Shown here piece by piece: positions 1-7,324 of a stretch of 9,258 nucleotides of DNA. Within the stretch, counting starts at the first letter, position 1. Every line of letters begins with the position of its first letter. The notes below the pieces were generated by a model that saw only the letters and a list, made by a program, of their open reading frames with translations, had not been told where the DNA came from and did no database searches. Origin of the DNA: JABHHG01 sp964419445 (GTDB lineage: Bacteria; Fidelibacterota; Marinisomatia; SCGC-AAA003-L08; D37C17); contig CAYQPE010000068.1 in NCBI GenBank assembly GCA_964419445.1, forward strand, positions 1 through 9,258, given 5' to 3'. The translations under genes and the position numbers were made by a program.

Positions 1-207
1 GTAATAAGCAATATTGAGCTCTCCGTATATAATTTGCGTGGTGAAAAGGTAAAACAATTGGTGAATAGTATTCAACAAGCAGGAATTTTTTCAGCCAAGT
101 GGGATTCCAAAAATAGTAGGGGAGTTAATGTCCCAACAGGGATTTATATTTATAAATTAACTGCTGGGGATAAAATATTTATCAAAAAAATGGTATTGCT
201 AAAATAA
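1..207 (+). CDS. Secreted protein, C-terminal T9SS-type sorting tail (5' partial)
   Basis: Frame 1 is open from the first base to a TAA at 205-207 and gives 68 visible residues. The peptide has the signature of the type 9 secretion C-terminal domain, which is related to FlgD-like Ig folds: a strand LSVYNLRGEKVKQLV, a turn with AGIFSAKWDSKNSRG, then VPTGIYIYKL and a final lysine-rich strand ending KKMVLLK. In Bacteroidota and relatives such tails direct proteins through the outer membrane and are then cleaved. The functional part of the protein lies outside the window, so its role cannot be stated. The stop codon directly abuts the stop codon of the convergent ketoacyl synthase gene, leaving no intergenic base. 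No start codon is visible because the gene enters from the left edge. Confidence 0.85.
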   Translation, partial: VISNIELSVYNLRGEKVKQLVNSIQQAGIFSAKWDSKNSRGVNVPTGIYIYKLTAGDKIFIKKMVLLK

Positions 208-1167
208 CTAAATTTTTAACAGTACAGATGCGACTGAAAGTCCTGCACCTGTCCCAATAAGATATACCAAATCGCCTTCATTGAATTTTCCTTCTTCATG
301 GGCTAAAGCCAACGCCAAAGGAAGGGATGCAGCTACACAATTTCCAGTATAACCTATTATATCCATCACTTGCTCAGATGTAAATTCACCATATTTAGTA
401 TAGGCTTTTACTGCCAACCCTGATGCTTGATGGGGAATTACCAATTTGATATCAGATTTTTTTACTCCCACTTCTTTCAAATCATCTTGAATCATAGAAT
501 ACACATATTTACGTGCCATTTTATAAATCATAGGGCCATTCATTGTAAATAGATTATCTGCATCAGTAGTATGTGAATCTTGGGGATGCTTATTTGTACC
601 ACCACCTTTAACCTCTGTGTATGTAGCCCCCTTGGGCCATGTATTCATATTCCAGTGAATTAATCCATTATCATTATTTGAAGGCTCTATTAATATTGCT
701 GCTGCAGCATCGCCTAATAGTGCTGCACTTTCAGGTTCGTTAAAATTTCGTCCTCGTGTACCCCTATCTGAAGATACAATAAGGATACGTTCATAATCAC
801 CATTATGTATATAATTTGAGGCAGTTTTTAATGCCACTAAAAAGGAAAGACAAGTAGCATGAATACTAAACGAAGGTATTCCTTCAAATCCAAGTTTAGA
901 TTGTATAAATGTAGAGGTATCCGGAATTGTTTGCTTGGGTACACCTGAAGCATTGAGTATTAAATCAGGAGTTTTCCTATTGAGAGCTTTCTGCGCTGCG
1001 ATTGCCCCCATTTCATCCACATCCAAAAGGGATTTACGACGTTCTTTTATACCCGTACGAGATATTATCCAAGATTCTGATTTTCCAATTTTGGGTGCAA
1101 TTTCAGCAGAAGTTTCAATTGTTTCAGGGAGATAATAACCATAACCTGTTATTTTTATATTTTTCAT
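208..1167 (-). CDS. 3-oxoacyl-ACP synthase III-like (FabH/OleA-like thiolase fold)
   Basis: This 319-residue protein has the usual length of the ketoacyl synthase III family, which joins an acyl-CoA or acyl-ACP to a second thioester by Claisen condensation in the cytoplasm. The sequence shows WIISRTGI at about 33-40, the nucleophile Cys106 in HATCLSF, GDAAAA at 152-157, His246 in IPHQAS, Asn276 in YTGNCVAAS, and the glycine-rich end GTGAGLSVAS. The Cys-His-Asn triad is complete, so it should be a working condensing enzyme. The ACNY-like context of FabH around the cysteine is altered (TCLSF), and the gene sits in no fatty-acid cluster. A specialised synthase, for example one condensing two acyl chains as OleA does, is therefore as likely as housekeeping FabH. 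It is the last gene of a four-gene operon. Its ATG overlaps the stop of the beta-barrel gene by one base (TAATG), which suggests translational coupling. No Shine-Dalgarno sequence is obvious. Confidence 0.88.
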   Translation of the reverse strand: MKNIKITGYGYYLPETIETSAEIAPKIGKSESWIISRTGIKERRKSLLDVDEMGAIAAQKALNRKTPDLILNASGVPKQTIPDTSTFIQSKLGFEGIPSFSIHATCLSFLVALKTASNYIHNGDYERILIVSSDRGTRGRNFNEPESAALLGDAAAAILIEPSNNDNGLIHWNMNTWPKGATYTEVKGGGTNKHPQDSHTTDADNLFTMNGPMIYKMARKYVYSMIQDDLKEVGVKKSDIKLVIPHQASGLAVKAYTKYGEFTSEQVMDIIGYTGNCVAASLPLALALAHEEGKFNEGDLVYLIGTGAGLSVASVLLKI

Positions 1168-2645
1168 TAAAAACTATACTTTAACTCAACTCGAATATGT
1201 GAAAAATTTTCCATACTATTAAACATGTATGAATCATTAAATTGTTTGTTACCAGTAATTCTATTGATTGCACATGCCATATCCAATTGGTCAGAAATTG
1301 TATATTTACCTTCTAATTCAAAAAGTTGACCTTTATTAAGTAAATCTTTAAAGGTTCGAATATTTACCTCTAGTGTATGGTCTAATAAGAACTTTTTCAA
1401 ATTAAGATATAAAACAGATGAATCATGAAGGTATAATACAGTTTCCCCATTGGGTCCTTTTTCATAATCATGCATGGTAAACATAAATATTGAAGATCCC
1501 AATCCCGGAATAAAATTATCTGTGGGCGTGAGATTAATATATTCATCGATACTAATTGCAGGGTCAAACCCACTTGAAATATTGAGTAGCTTATATTTTA
1601 AATATTGACTTGTCAACTGGATATCCCAAATTAGGGGAATTTCTGCTTCAACTAAAAATTGATAGTAATCTGCACTGGTTCCAACTGGGAGATTTTCTAA
1701 TAAATACTCTTCACAGCCTCCTGCAGCTATATCTATTGGGTCACACACATCATCAATAGTTCCGGTGAAATGACGATGTATATTCTCTCTTTTATCTATA
1801 TTATCATCTGTTTTGAAAAATGAAAATTCAGATTTTATTGTCATATCTCCTAAAAAAGAAGAAGCTCCAGCACCAATTACTTTGGTACTTCTAAAACTTA
1901 AAACGGTATCAATATATGCCGATCCAGGATCTTGAGTCCTATTATTTCCCCATAAATTAGCACCAAAAAAAGTCATTAATTTGTCATAACCAGAGAAATA
2001 AGATAGAGTTAGGTCAATATCATAAATATTTTTTTCAATTGAAATTCCATATTGCAATGGGTTTTCTACGGATGTAAAAATCATTTTTTTTGGAAGATTA
2101 TCTATTGATATTGGCATTTCAGGGTCATCAATGGGCAACTCATGTATATGGTGTTGCGGAAGTATTACTGCTCCCAGTTTTATTCCCCAAAAATCAACAT
2201 CCATTGCCAATGATAGTGTACCTATATTTTTTTCTATTCCACGTGAAAAGAAATAATAATAGTTAATTGGTGATAAAATATCCATGGGACTATTGGTTGA
2301 ACCCACGCCCCAACTATTAATTTGTTTACCAAATCTAAACTCACCAAAATCAGGGTACCAACTTAAGTAGAATTCTCTGTTATCAACTTTCATGGTTTTA
2401 TCACTTAATGAAACTTCAAGTGCTAAATTACTGTGTAGAGATAATGATTCAAACTCTGCAATAGATTTTAAGTTTAAAAATCTAAAGGGTACTTTAATTA
2501 AACTGGCATCAGATGTTCGATTTATAGTACCAAACAATACATTGCCGTTATAATCAAAAGCAACTTGAGAATAAACAGGTGAGGTTGATAGTAGAAAAAT
2601 ACCCCATATAAAATATAAAATTATTGAAGTGCGTCGTCTAACCAT
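1167..2645 (-). CDS. Predicted outer-membrane beta-barrel protein, DUF1302-like
   Basis: A 492-residue exported protein. Residues 1-26 form a signal peptide (MVRRR, a hydrophobic core, cleavage probable after VYS). The rest alternates short amphipathic strands with polar loops and ends HIRVELKYSF, a typical C-terminal aromatic beta-signal for BAM-dependent insertion. Residues about 104-124 (FRFGKQINSWGVGST, then the S-P-M-D-I-L-S-P run) resemble the conserved G.Q...WG...D..nP segment of DUF1302-type barrels, which are often encoded beside lipid or hydrophobic-compound export genes. Cys301 and Cys311 lie in one loop and could form a disulfide. The first bases overlap the end of the START gene by 25 bases, and its stop overlaps the ketoacyl synthase start by one. 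I infer an outer-membrane port or receptor for the product handled by this operon. The barrel call is firm; the DUF1302 link is by motif only. Confidence 0.75.
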   Translation of the reverse strand: MVRRRTSIILYFIWGIFLLSTSPVYSQVAFDYNGNVLFGTINRTSDASLIKVPFRFLNLKSIAEFESLSLHSNLALEVSLSDKTMKVDNREFYLSWYPDFGEFRFGKQINSWGVGSTNSPMDILSPINYYYFFSRGIEKNIGTLSLAMDVDFWGIKLGAVILPQHHIHELPIDDPEMPISIDNLPKKMIFTSVENPLQYGISIEKNIYDIDLTLSYFSGYDKLMTFFGANLWGNNRTQDPGSAYIDTVLSFRSTKVIGAGASSFLGDMTIKSEFSFFKTDDNIDKRENIHRHFTGTIDDVCDPIDIAAGGCEEYLLENLPVGTSADYYQFLVEAEIPLIWDIQLTSQYLKYKLLNISSGFDPAISIDEYINLTPTDNFIPGLGSSIFMFTMHDYEKGPNGETVLYLHDSSVLYLNLKKFLLDHTLEVNIRTFKDLLNKGQLFELEGKYTISDQLDMACAINRITGNKQFNDSYMFNSMENFSHIRVELKYSF

Positions 2646-3220
2646 GTTAATACTTCATTGCCTTGTTCTATCCATGCTTTATTTAGTGCCCAATTGGGAA
2701 AATCACCTCGTAACTCGCCATTCCAAATATAGGTAAGTTCTGTAGTTGAATCACTTAGTGGTGAAATAATCCATGCACCAGCAGCATGAATCAAACGAAC
2801 ATAATCTTCATCTACCTTAATCTTCACTTCGTTTGTTGCATTAAATGTATAAACTTCAGTGGAGTCCATTTTTGAATATTCATATTTTACAATATAATCT
2901 CGTCCAGAAAATGGAAATGGCATATCTAATTTTATATGGACTATATCTTTAGTAATGGGATGTGAATATTCAATTCTATCAAAAATTTTATAATAGTTTT
3001 CTTTATCTTCTAGCAGAACTTTTATCTCCTGTTGAGGATGTTGAAATACAGCTGTGGCTTTACAGAAAGGAAATCCATCATGCTCTATCCATGATATTTT
3101 AATATTTTCATCTTGGAGAGAATTCCACTCTTCATCTTCCATATTTAAAGGAATATTAACAGAAAAAAGAAATGAAGATAATATGAGTAATAAAAATTTA
3201 TTCTGTAAAAAATGTATCAT
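2621..3220 (-). CDS. Secreted START/SRPBCC-like lipid-binding protein
   Basis: This 199-residue protein starts with a signal peptide (about residues 1-20, MIHFLQNKFLLLILSSFLFS), which places the mature domain in the periplasm or outside. The body matches the START-domain pattern of a helix-grip lipid-binding fold: a strand around residues 52-58, FDRIEYSHPI near 80-89, MPFPFSGRDYIVKYEY at 100-115 (the P.sxRD motif of START proteins), and GDFPNWALNKAWIEQGN at 172-188 in the long C-terminal helix that closes the pocket. START domains bind sterols, phospholipids or other hydrophobic ligands. The first 23 bases overlap the end of the sulfotransferase gene. The upstream ATG is kept because it is needed for the signal peptide. 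Lying between a sulfotransferase, a barrel and a ketoacyl synthase, it may ferry the operon's lipid across the periplasm. The ligand is unknown. Confidence 0.78.
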   Translation of the reverse strand: MIHFLQNKFLLLILSSFLFSVNIPLNMEDEEWNSLQDENIKISWIEHDGFPFCKATAVFQHPQQEIKVLLEDKENYYKIFDRIEYSHPITKDIVHIKLDMPFPFSGRDYIVKYEYSKMDSTEVYTFNATNEVKIKVDEDYVRLIHAAGAWIISPLSDSTTELTYIWNGELRGDFPNWALNKAWIEQGNEVLTWLDDALQ

Positions 3221-4295
3221 AAATTAGTTTAGCATCGTTCTTTATTTGTTCTTCAGTAATTCCAAATTTGCTTAAATCATATTGATGTTTACTTTTAAAA
3301 GATCGTTGCTTTTCAGCCGTAGTTTTAATTTCTTCTAAAAATTCTTTAGATGGTTCATAATCAACAAATTGTAGCGTTTCAGCCATGAGTGTGTCAAAAT
3401 CATTCATTAAATCATCAAATTTTACTATCATTACTCTATTTTTATCAATATTCCCATTATTCCAATCCATTGTAAATCGAATTTGTAATTCAATAAGTGC
3501 ATGGTATAAACGATTTATAAAATGCTGCTGTCGATCTTTGGGTAGGCTCCAAAATCCAAAACGTTTATCTAAAACACCGGTTACTAAACTTAATCCAGAT
3601 GGAATAACACTGAGAGGGTCTCTTAACATATAAAGTATTTTAGCATCAGGAAACTCATTTAAAAATTGGGGTACATTGGCACTTACTGAAAACAATTTTC
3701 CAATATATCTATCACGATTACTTGAAACTATTGAACGTGTCCAAATTGATTTTAACCATGTATAGTCTCGTTTTGCAGTATTTCGTTTTTTAGGGTCAAA
3801 CCAAGGGAACAAGTCCTCTTCAGCCCATGACATGATAAATCCATAAAGGAAAAAGCCATCAAAAAATCTAAAAAATATGGATGCATCATCTGTTTCTATT
3901 GACTGTAAACTGGTTTTATGTGCTACGGTAGAATGATGCCGTGTTGGACTAATTTTTTCTAGAATTGGTAAAAATGGAGTAACCAATTTTTGTAAAACTA
4001 ATGATGGATATAATAATTTCCATAATTGCCCACCAGTACCAATTCCATTATTAATAAGATATCTGTGCAAAAATGTCGTTCCTGAGCGAGGATTTCCCAC
4101 AATTACAATAGGCTTTGTAAGGGAAGTTTTTCGGAATTTTGGATAAAATAGATAATCTAAAGCCAATCCTAAAAATACAAAAATTTTAAGAAAGACTAAA
4201 ATAATGCCCGTAAAAATAGGGGAAATCCAGGTCTTAAAATTGTTACCTATAATTTTATATGCCGTAAACAGTCGTTTACGTGTAGATATTTTCAT
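3198..4295 (-). CDS. Membrane-anchored sulfotransferase, Sulfotransfer_3 type
   Basis: A 365-residue protein of the PAPS-dependent sulfotransferase superfamily. Residues about 24-51 are hydrophobic and should anchor it to the inner membrane or associate it with that membrane, ahead of a cytoplasmic catalytic domain. The PAPS 5'-phosphosulfate loop is clear at 67-77 (GNPRSGTTFLH). The 3'-phosphate site is seen at 219-235 (KILYMLRDPLSVIPSG, with Arg225 and Ser233). ETDDASIFFR at 134-143 lies where this bacterial subfamily has a conserved acidic stretch. Members transfer sulfate from PAPS to hydroxyls of lipids, sugars or small molecules; the acceptor cannot be told here. It is the first gene of the leftward operon, starting 176 bases from the divergent ASST-like genes. 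The upstream sequence is A-rich without a strong Shine-Dalgarno. The family is confident; the substrate is open. Confidence 0.85.
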   Translation of the reverse strand: MKISTRKRLFTAYKIIGNNFKTWISPIFTGIILVFLKIFVFLGLALDYLFYPKFRKTSLTKPIVIVGNPRSGTTFLHRYLINNGIGTGGQLWKLLYPSLVLQKLVTPFLPILEKISPTRHHSTVAHKTSLQSIETDDASIFFRFFDGFFLYGFIMSWAEEDLFPWFDPKKRNTAKRDYTWLKSIWTRSIVSSNRDRYIGKLFSVSANVPQFLNEFPDAKILYMLRDPLSVIPSGLSLVTGVLDKRFGFWSLPKDRQQHFINRLYHALIELQIRFTMDWNNGNIDKNRVMIVKFDDLMNDFDTLMAETLQFVDYEPSKEFLEEIKTTAEKQRSFKSKHQYDLSKFGITEEQIKNDAKLIYDTFFTE

Positions 4296-4318
4296 TTATT
4301 TCTATATTTCTTTTTTGC

Positions 4319-4338
4319 TAACTGACTCTTGACAGTTA
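4319..4338. repeat. Inverted repeat TAACTG-N8-CAGTTA
   Basis: Six-base arms TAACTG (4319-4324) and CAGTTA (4333-4338) flank eight bases. The repeat covers the TTGACA hexamer and lies 24 bases upstream of the sulfotransferase start codon. This size and spacing would suit a dimeric repressor operator or a weak hairpin in the sulfotransferase leader. In AT-rich DNA a six-base match can arise by chance, so this is only a candidate. Confidence 0.3.
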
Positions 4339-4400
4339 ATTTGGCATAAAGTTAACGTTTTAAATTTAGGTTTGTCATCAAGACTGTAAAAAGTATCATT

Positions 4401-4446
4401 ATTTTACAATTTATTACAAAATTACGTGATTAAAACCTTGTAAAAT
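4401..4446. repeat. Nine-base inverted repeat ATTTTACAA / TTGTAAAAT
   Basis: ATTTTACAA at 4401-4409 is matched exactly in reverse complement by TTGTAAAAT at 4438-4446, with 28 bases between the arms. The right arm overlaps the best -10-like hexamer for the ASST-like operon, so a protein bound to both arms could block or control that promoter. The long spacer argues against a simple hairpin terminator. The arms are AT-only apart from one C or G each, which lowers their significance. Confidence 0.35.
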
Positions 4447-4458
4447 TTAACATTGATT

Positions 4459-4466
4459 AGAGGGAG
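4459..4466 (+). promoter_or_regulatory. Shine-Dalgarno for the first ASST-like gene
   Basis: AGAGGGAG lies five bases before the ATG at 4472; its GAGG core sits eight bases upstream of the ATG. It fixes the start of the first paralogue and is the only obvious purine-rich ribosome site before any gene in this window. Confidence 0.6.
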
Positions 4467-4471
4467 AATAC

Positions 4472-5896
4472 ATGTTTAAGACATTGATTTTTGTATTATT
4501 TTTTAGTGTATCATTTTCAGAGGTATGGGAAGGATATACTATATTTACTCCGCAACAAGCGGGATTTGGTACTACATCATATTTATTAGATACTGATGGA
4601 AGTACTGTTAATACGTGGTCACACAGTAATGGTCCTGCAAGCATGCCTTATTTATATCCAGATAGTACTATTCTTTATCCATATCAAGTTTCTAATCCCA
4701 CCATGGTTTCAGGTGGAGTAGGTGGAGGTATTCAAATTTTAGACTGGGATGGGAATATCTTATGGGATTTTGAAGTTTCTGATCAAAACTTTCAGCACCA
4801 CCATGATGTACATCCATTACCCAATGGGAATATTCTTGTTGTTGCATGGGAAAAGAAAACTTCTACTGAGGCTTATGCAATGGGACGACAAACTATCGAT
4901 AATCCACTTAATCAAATGTGGTCTGAAGTAATTTTTGAATTAGAACCTGTAGGAACAAACGATGCAAATATTGTTTGGGAATGGCATTTATGGGATCATT
5001 TAATCCAAGATGTAAGTGCGAGTTATCCCAATTATGGTGATCCATCAGAGAACCCTCAACTTTTTGACATCAATGAAGGCAATGCAGGGAGTAGCGGTGG
5101 GCCGGGTGGCGCCAACGGAGATTGGTTTCATATAAATGCAATCGATTATAATGAAGAATTAGATCAAATTGCATTCTCATCTCGCCATCATGACGAAATA
5201 TTTATCATCGATCACAGTACTTCATCAGAAGAGGCAGCAGGTCATACAGGTGGAAATTGTGGTAAAGGTGGTGATTTTCTATACCGTTGGGGAAATCCAC
5301 AAAATTATGGACAAGGAAGCACTTCTGACCGACAATTAGACGACCAACATTCAGTAAATTGGATCCCATCAAGTTATCCTGGTGGTGGGAATTTAATTTT
5401 ATTTAATAATAGCTATTCAAATAATAATTCAGCGGTCTTTGAATGGGAAACTCCAATTAACGAAGATGGATGCTATGAATTAAATGGTGATACCTTTGGC
5501 CCTGATGAACCATTATGGATATATACAAATGATTTTCATTCAAATGTACAATCTGGTGCATTTAGATTGGGTAATGGTAATACTCTCATCACAGATGCAA
5601 ATAGCACAAGAATTATAGAAGTAAATGCTGATGGTGACATAGAATGGAATTATTATCATCCTGGGAATTCTGAAATGATAGCTCGTGCACAAAAATATCC
5701 CATTGATTACTTTTCAGCTTCATATACTCCTGGTGATGTGAATGACGATGGTTTAATCAATATTCTAGATGTAGTAAGTACAGTAAATATTGTATTAGGT
5801 ATGGCTGAATTTACTCCTGCTGCAGACTTTAATGGAGATGGCATTGTTAATGTATTAGACATTGTAAGTATTGTAAATGTAATTCTTGGTAGCTAA
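4472..5896 (+). CDS. Secreted ASST-like beta-propeller with C-terminal dockerin, paralogue 1
   Basis: A 474-residue exported protein. The signal peptide is residues 1-16 (cleavage after SFS). Residues about 18-415 form an arylsulfotransferase-like propeller: HHHDVHPLPNGN from 109, WEWHLWDH at 169-176, DWFHINAIDYN from 217, SSRHHDEI around Arg238, and QHSVNWIP at His293. The 18-residue spacing of His220 to Arg238 equals that of His356 to Arg374 in E. coli ASST as I recall it. His293 is then the likely counterpart of the transiently sulfated His436. Such enzymes move sulfate between phenolic compounds without PAPS, outside the cytoplasm. Residues 421-474 are a dockerin with two calcium loops (D422-D433 and D452-D463), which normally bind a cohesin module. 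Cys263 and Cys334 may pair. It leads a three-gene set and has a good Shine-Dalgarno. Activity is inferred; a non-catalytic sulfate-binding propeller is possible. Confidence 0.8.
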   Translation: MFKTLIFVLFFSVSFSEVWEGYTIFTPQQAGFGTTSYLLDTDGSTVNTWSHSNGPASMPYLYPDSTILYPYQVSNPTMVSGGVGGGIQILDWDGNILWDFEVSDQNFQHHHDVHPLPNGNILVVAWEKKTSTEAYAMGRQTIDNPLNQMWSEVIFELEPVGTNDANIVWEWHLWDHLIQDVSASYPNYGDPSENPQLFDINEGNAGSSGGPGGANGDWFHINAIDYNEELDQIAFSSRHHDEIFIIDHSTSSEEAAGHTGGNCGKGGDFLYRWGNPQNYGQGSTSDRQLDDQHSVNWIPSSYPGGGNLILFNNSYSNNNSAVFEWETPINEDGCYELNGDTFGPDEPLWIYTNDFHSNVQSGAFRLGNGNTLITDANSTRIIEVNADGDIEWNYYHPGNSEMIARAQKYPIDYFSASYTPGDVNDDGLINILDVVSTVNIVLGMAEFTPAADFNGDGIVNVLDIVSIVNVILGS

Positions 5897-5899
5897 TCA

Positions 5900-7324
5900 A
5901 TGTATAGAAAATTTCTCATATTGATATTATTTATATTCATCGTTAGAGGTGAGGTATGGGAAGGTTTTACTATTTTTACACCGTATGCTGCAGGTACAGG
6001 TACATCCACACATCTTCTTGATACCTATGGAAATATTATTCATCAGTGGGAACATGAAAGAGGGCCCGCAAGTATGCCATATCTTTTGCCAGACAGTACT
6101 ATAATTTATCCCTATGTCGTACAAAACCCTTCTATGGTGGCTGGCGGTGTAGGTGGAGGAATCCAGATTATCGATTGGAATGGAAATATATTATGGGATT
6201 ATCAGATTGCAAATTCGCAATATCAACAGCATCATGATGTGGAGCCACTACCCAATGGAAATATACTTGTACTTACATGGGAAAAAAAGACAGCCAATGA
6301 AGCGTATGAACTGGGTCGAATTGAGATAAACAATCCTATAAATCAAGCATGGCCACCTGCAATATTAGAAATTGAACCGCTACCAAATAATGAAGCCAAT
6401 GTAGTATGGGAATGGCATGCGTGGGATCATTTAATTCAAGATGAATATCCAGATTTACCTAATTATGGAGTGATATCAGAACATCCTGAAAAATTTGATA
6501 TAAATAGAGGTGCCGTAGGAAGTGAAGTCGGTGGTGGGAATGGAGATTGGTTTCATTTAAATGCTATAGATTATAATGAAGCGTTAGATCAAATTATTGT
6601 ATCCTCTCGTCATCATGATGAAATATTTATAATTGATCATAACACTACAACTGAAGAGGCGGCAAGTCATTCAGGCGGAAACTGTGGAAAAGGTGGAGAT
6701 TTTTTATATCGTTGGGGTAATCCACAAAATTATGGGCATGGTGATGAAAGTAATAAGCAATTAGATGATCAGCATTCAGTAAACTGGATTCCTTCAAATT
6801 ATCCTGGTGGTGGGAATGTAATTTTATTTAACAATTTTTATACTTCATTTACATCTGCAGTTATGGAATGGGAAACTCCCCTTAATAATGAAGGATGCTA
6901 TGATTTGAATTCAAACGGCATGTTTGGCCCCACCGAAGCCAGTTGGATATTCTATGATAATTTTCAATCTGATAGGCAATCTGGTGCATTTAGATTAGGC
7001 AATGGGAATACACTTATTACCGATGCCAATAGCACACGAATTTTTGAAGTAGATTCAGATGGTATTTTACAATGGGATTATACATATATTGGGAATTCTA
7101 ATAACATCCCACGTGCACAAAAATATCCCATAGATTATCTGCATACTGGTGAATTGCTAGGTGATGTAAATAATGATGGAGTTATCAATATTTTAGATGT
7201 TGTGTCCACCGTAAATATAGTGTTGGGCAATTTAGATTGGGTAGATGCTGCAGACTATAATAGCGATGGTAATATTAATATATTAGATATTGTAAGCATT
7301 GTAAATGTGATATTGGATAACTAA
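5900..7324 (+). CDS. Secreted ASST-like beta-propeller with C-terminal dockerin, paralogue 2
   Basis: A 474-residue paralogue starting three bases after the stop of the first gene. Its signal peptide is about residues 1-17 (cleavage near VRG). All candidate active-site residues are kept: His111/His112 in HHDVEPLPNGN, His219 in DWFHLN, Arg237 in SSRHHDEI, and His292 in QHSVNWIP. The WEWHAWDHLIQD motif is at 170-181. Cys262 and Cys333 match the cysteines of paralogue 1. Over the 91-residue block from DWFH to YPGGGN, 76 residues are identical to paralogue 1 by hand count. The dockerin is residues 421-474, with calcium loops D422-D433 and D452-D463. Here it is closer to paralogue 3 (47 of 54 identical) than to paralogue 1 (39 of 54). 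No strong Shine-Dalgarno is seen, so translation probably depends on the gene before it. Role as proposed for paralogue 1, perhaps with a different acceptor. Confidence 0.8.
   Translation: MYRKFLILILFIFIVRGEVWEGFTIFTPYAAGTGTSTHLLDTYGNIIHQWEHERGPASMPYLLPDSTIIYPYVVQNPSMVAGGVGGGIQIIDWNGNILWDYQIANSQYQQHHDVEPLPNGNILVLTWEKKTANEAYELGRIEINNPINQAWPPAILEIEPLPNNEANVVWEWHAWDHLIQDEYPDLPNYGVISEHPEKFDINRGAVGSEVGGGNGDWFHLNAIDYNEALDQIIVSSRHHDEIFIIDHNTTTEEAASHSGGNCGKGGDFLYRWGNPQNYGHGDESNKQLDDQHSVNWIPSNYPGGGNVILFNNFYTSFTSAVMEWETPLNNEGCYDLNSNGMFGPTEASWIFYDNFQSDRQSGAFRLGNGNTLITDANSTRIFEVDSDGILQWDYTYIGNSNNIPRAQKYPIDYLHTGELLGDVNNDGVINILDVVSTVNIVLGNLDWVDAADYNSDGNINILDIVSIVNVILDN

Larger units (their letters stand above)
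4296..4471. promoter_or_regulatory. Divergent intergenic region between the two operons
   Basis: These 176 bases separate the start codons of the sulfotransferase (- strand) and the first ASST-like gene (+ strand), so both promoters should lie here. On the + strand, TAAAAT at 4441-4446 matches five of six bases of a -10 box and would give a leader of roughly 20 bases, but no good -35 stands 16-18 bases before it. TTGACA at 4329-4334 is a perfect -35 by sequence but is followed only by a poor -10 (TTAACG or TAACGT). Four TGTAAA-like words occur in about 60 bases: TGTAAA at 4385-4390, its reverse complement TTTACA at 4403-4408, ATTACA at 4413-4418, and TGTAAA at 4439-4444. I see no small gene or RNA structure. 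Confidence 0.5.

Noticed and set aside
208..1167. Housekeeping FabH with symbol
   Set aside because: The triad fits but the active-site context (TCLSF) and the sulfotransferase/START/barrel neighbourhood do not point to the fatty-acid operon, so no gene symbol is given.
935..1184. Short open frames on the + strand opposite the ketoacyl synthase gene
   Set aside because: They lie fully antisense to a gene with a complete catalytic triad, have no family motifs and no ribosome site.
3385..3633. 82-codon + strand frame opposite the sulfotransferase gene
   Set aside because: It has no recognisable motif and overlaps the conserved 3'-phosphate-binding region of a clear gene on the other strand.
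4329..4357. TTGACA as the -35 of a sigma-70 promoter for the propeller operon
   Set aside because: At 17 or 18 bases the downstream hexamer is TTAACG or TAACGT, too weak to call, and it would give a leader of over 100 bases. Kept only as part of the intergenic description.
4447..4644. - strand frame across the start of the first propeller gene
   Set aside because: It overlaps the Shine-Dalgarno and signal peptide of a well-supported gene and looks like chance.
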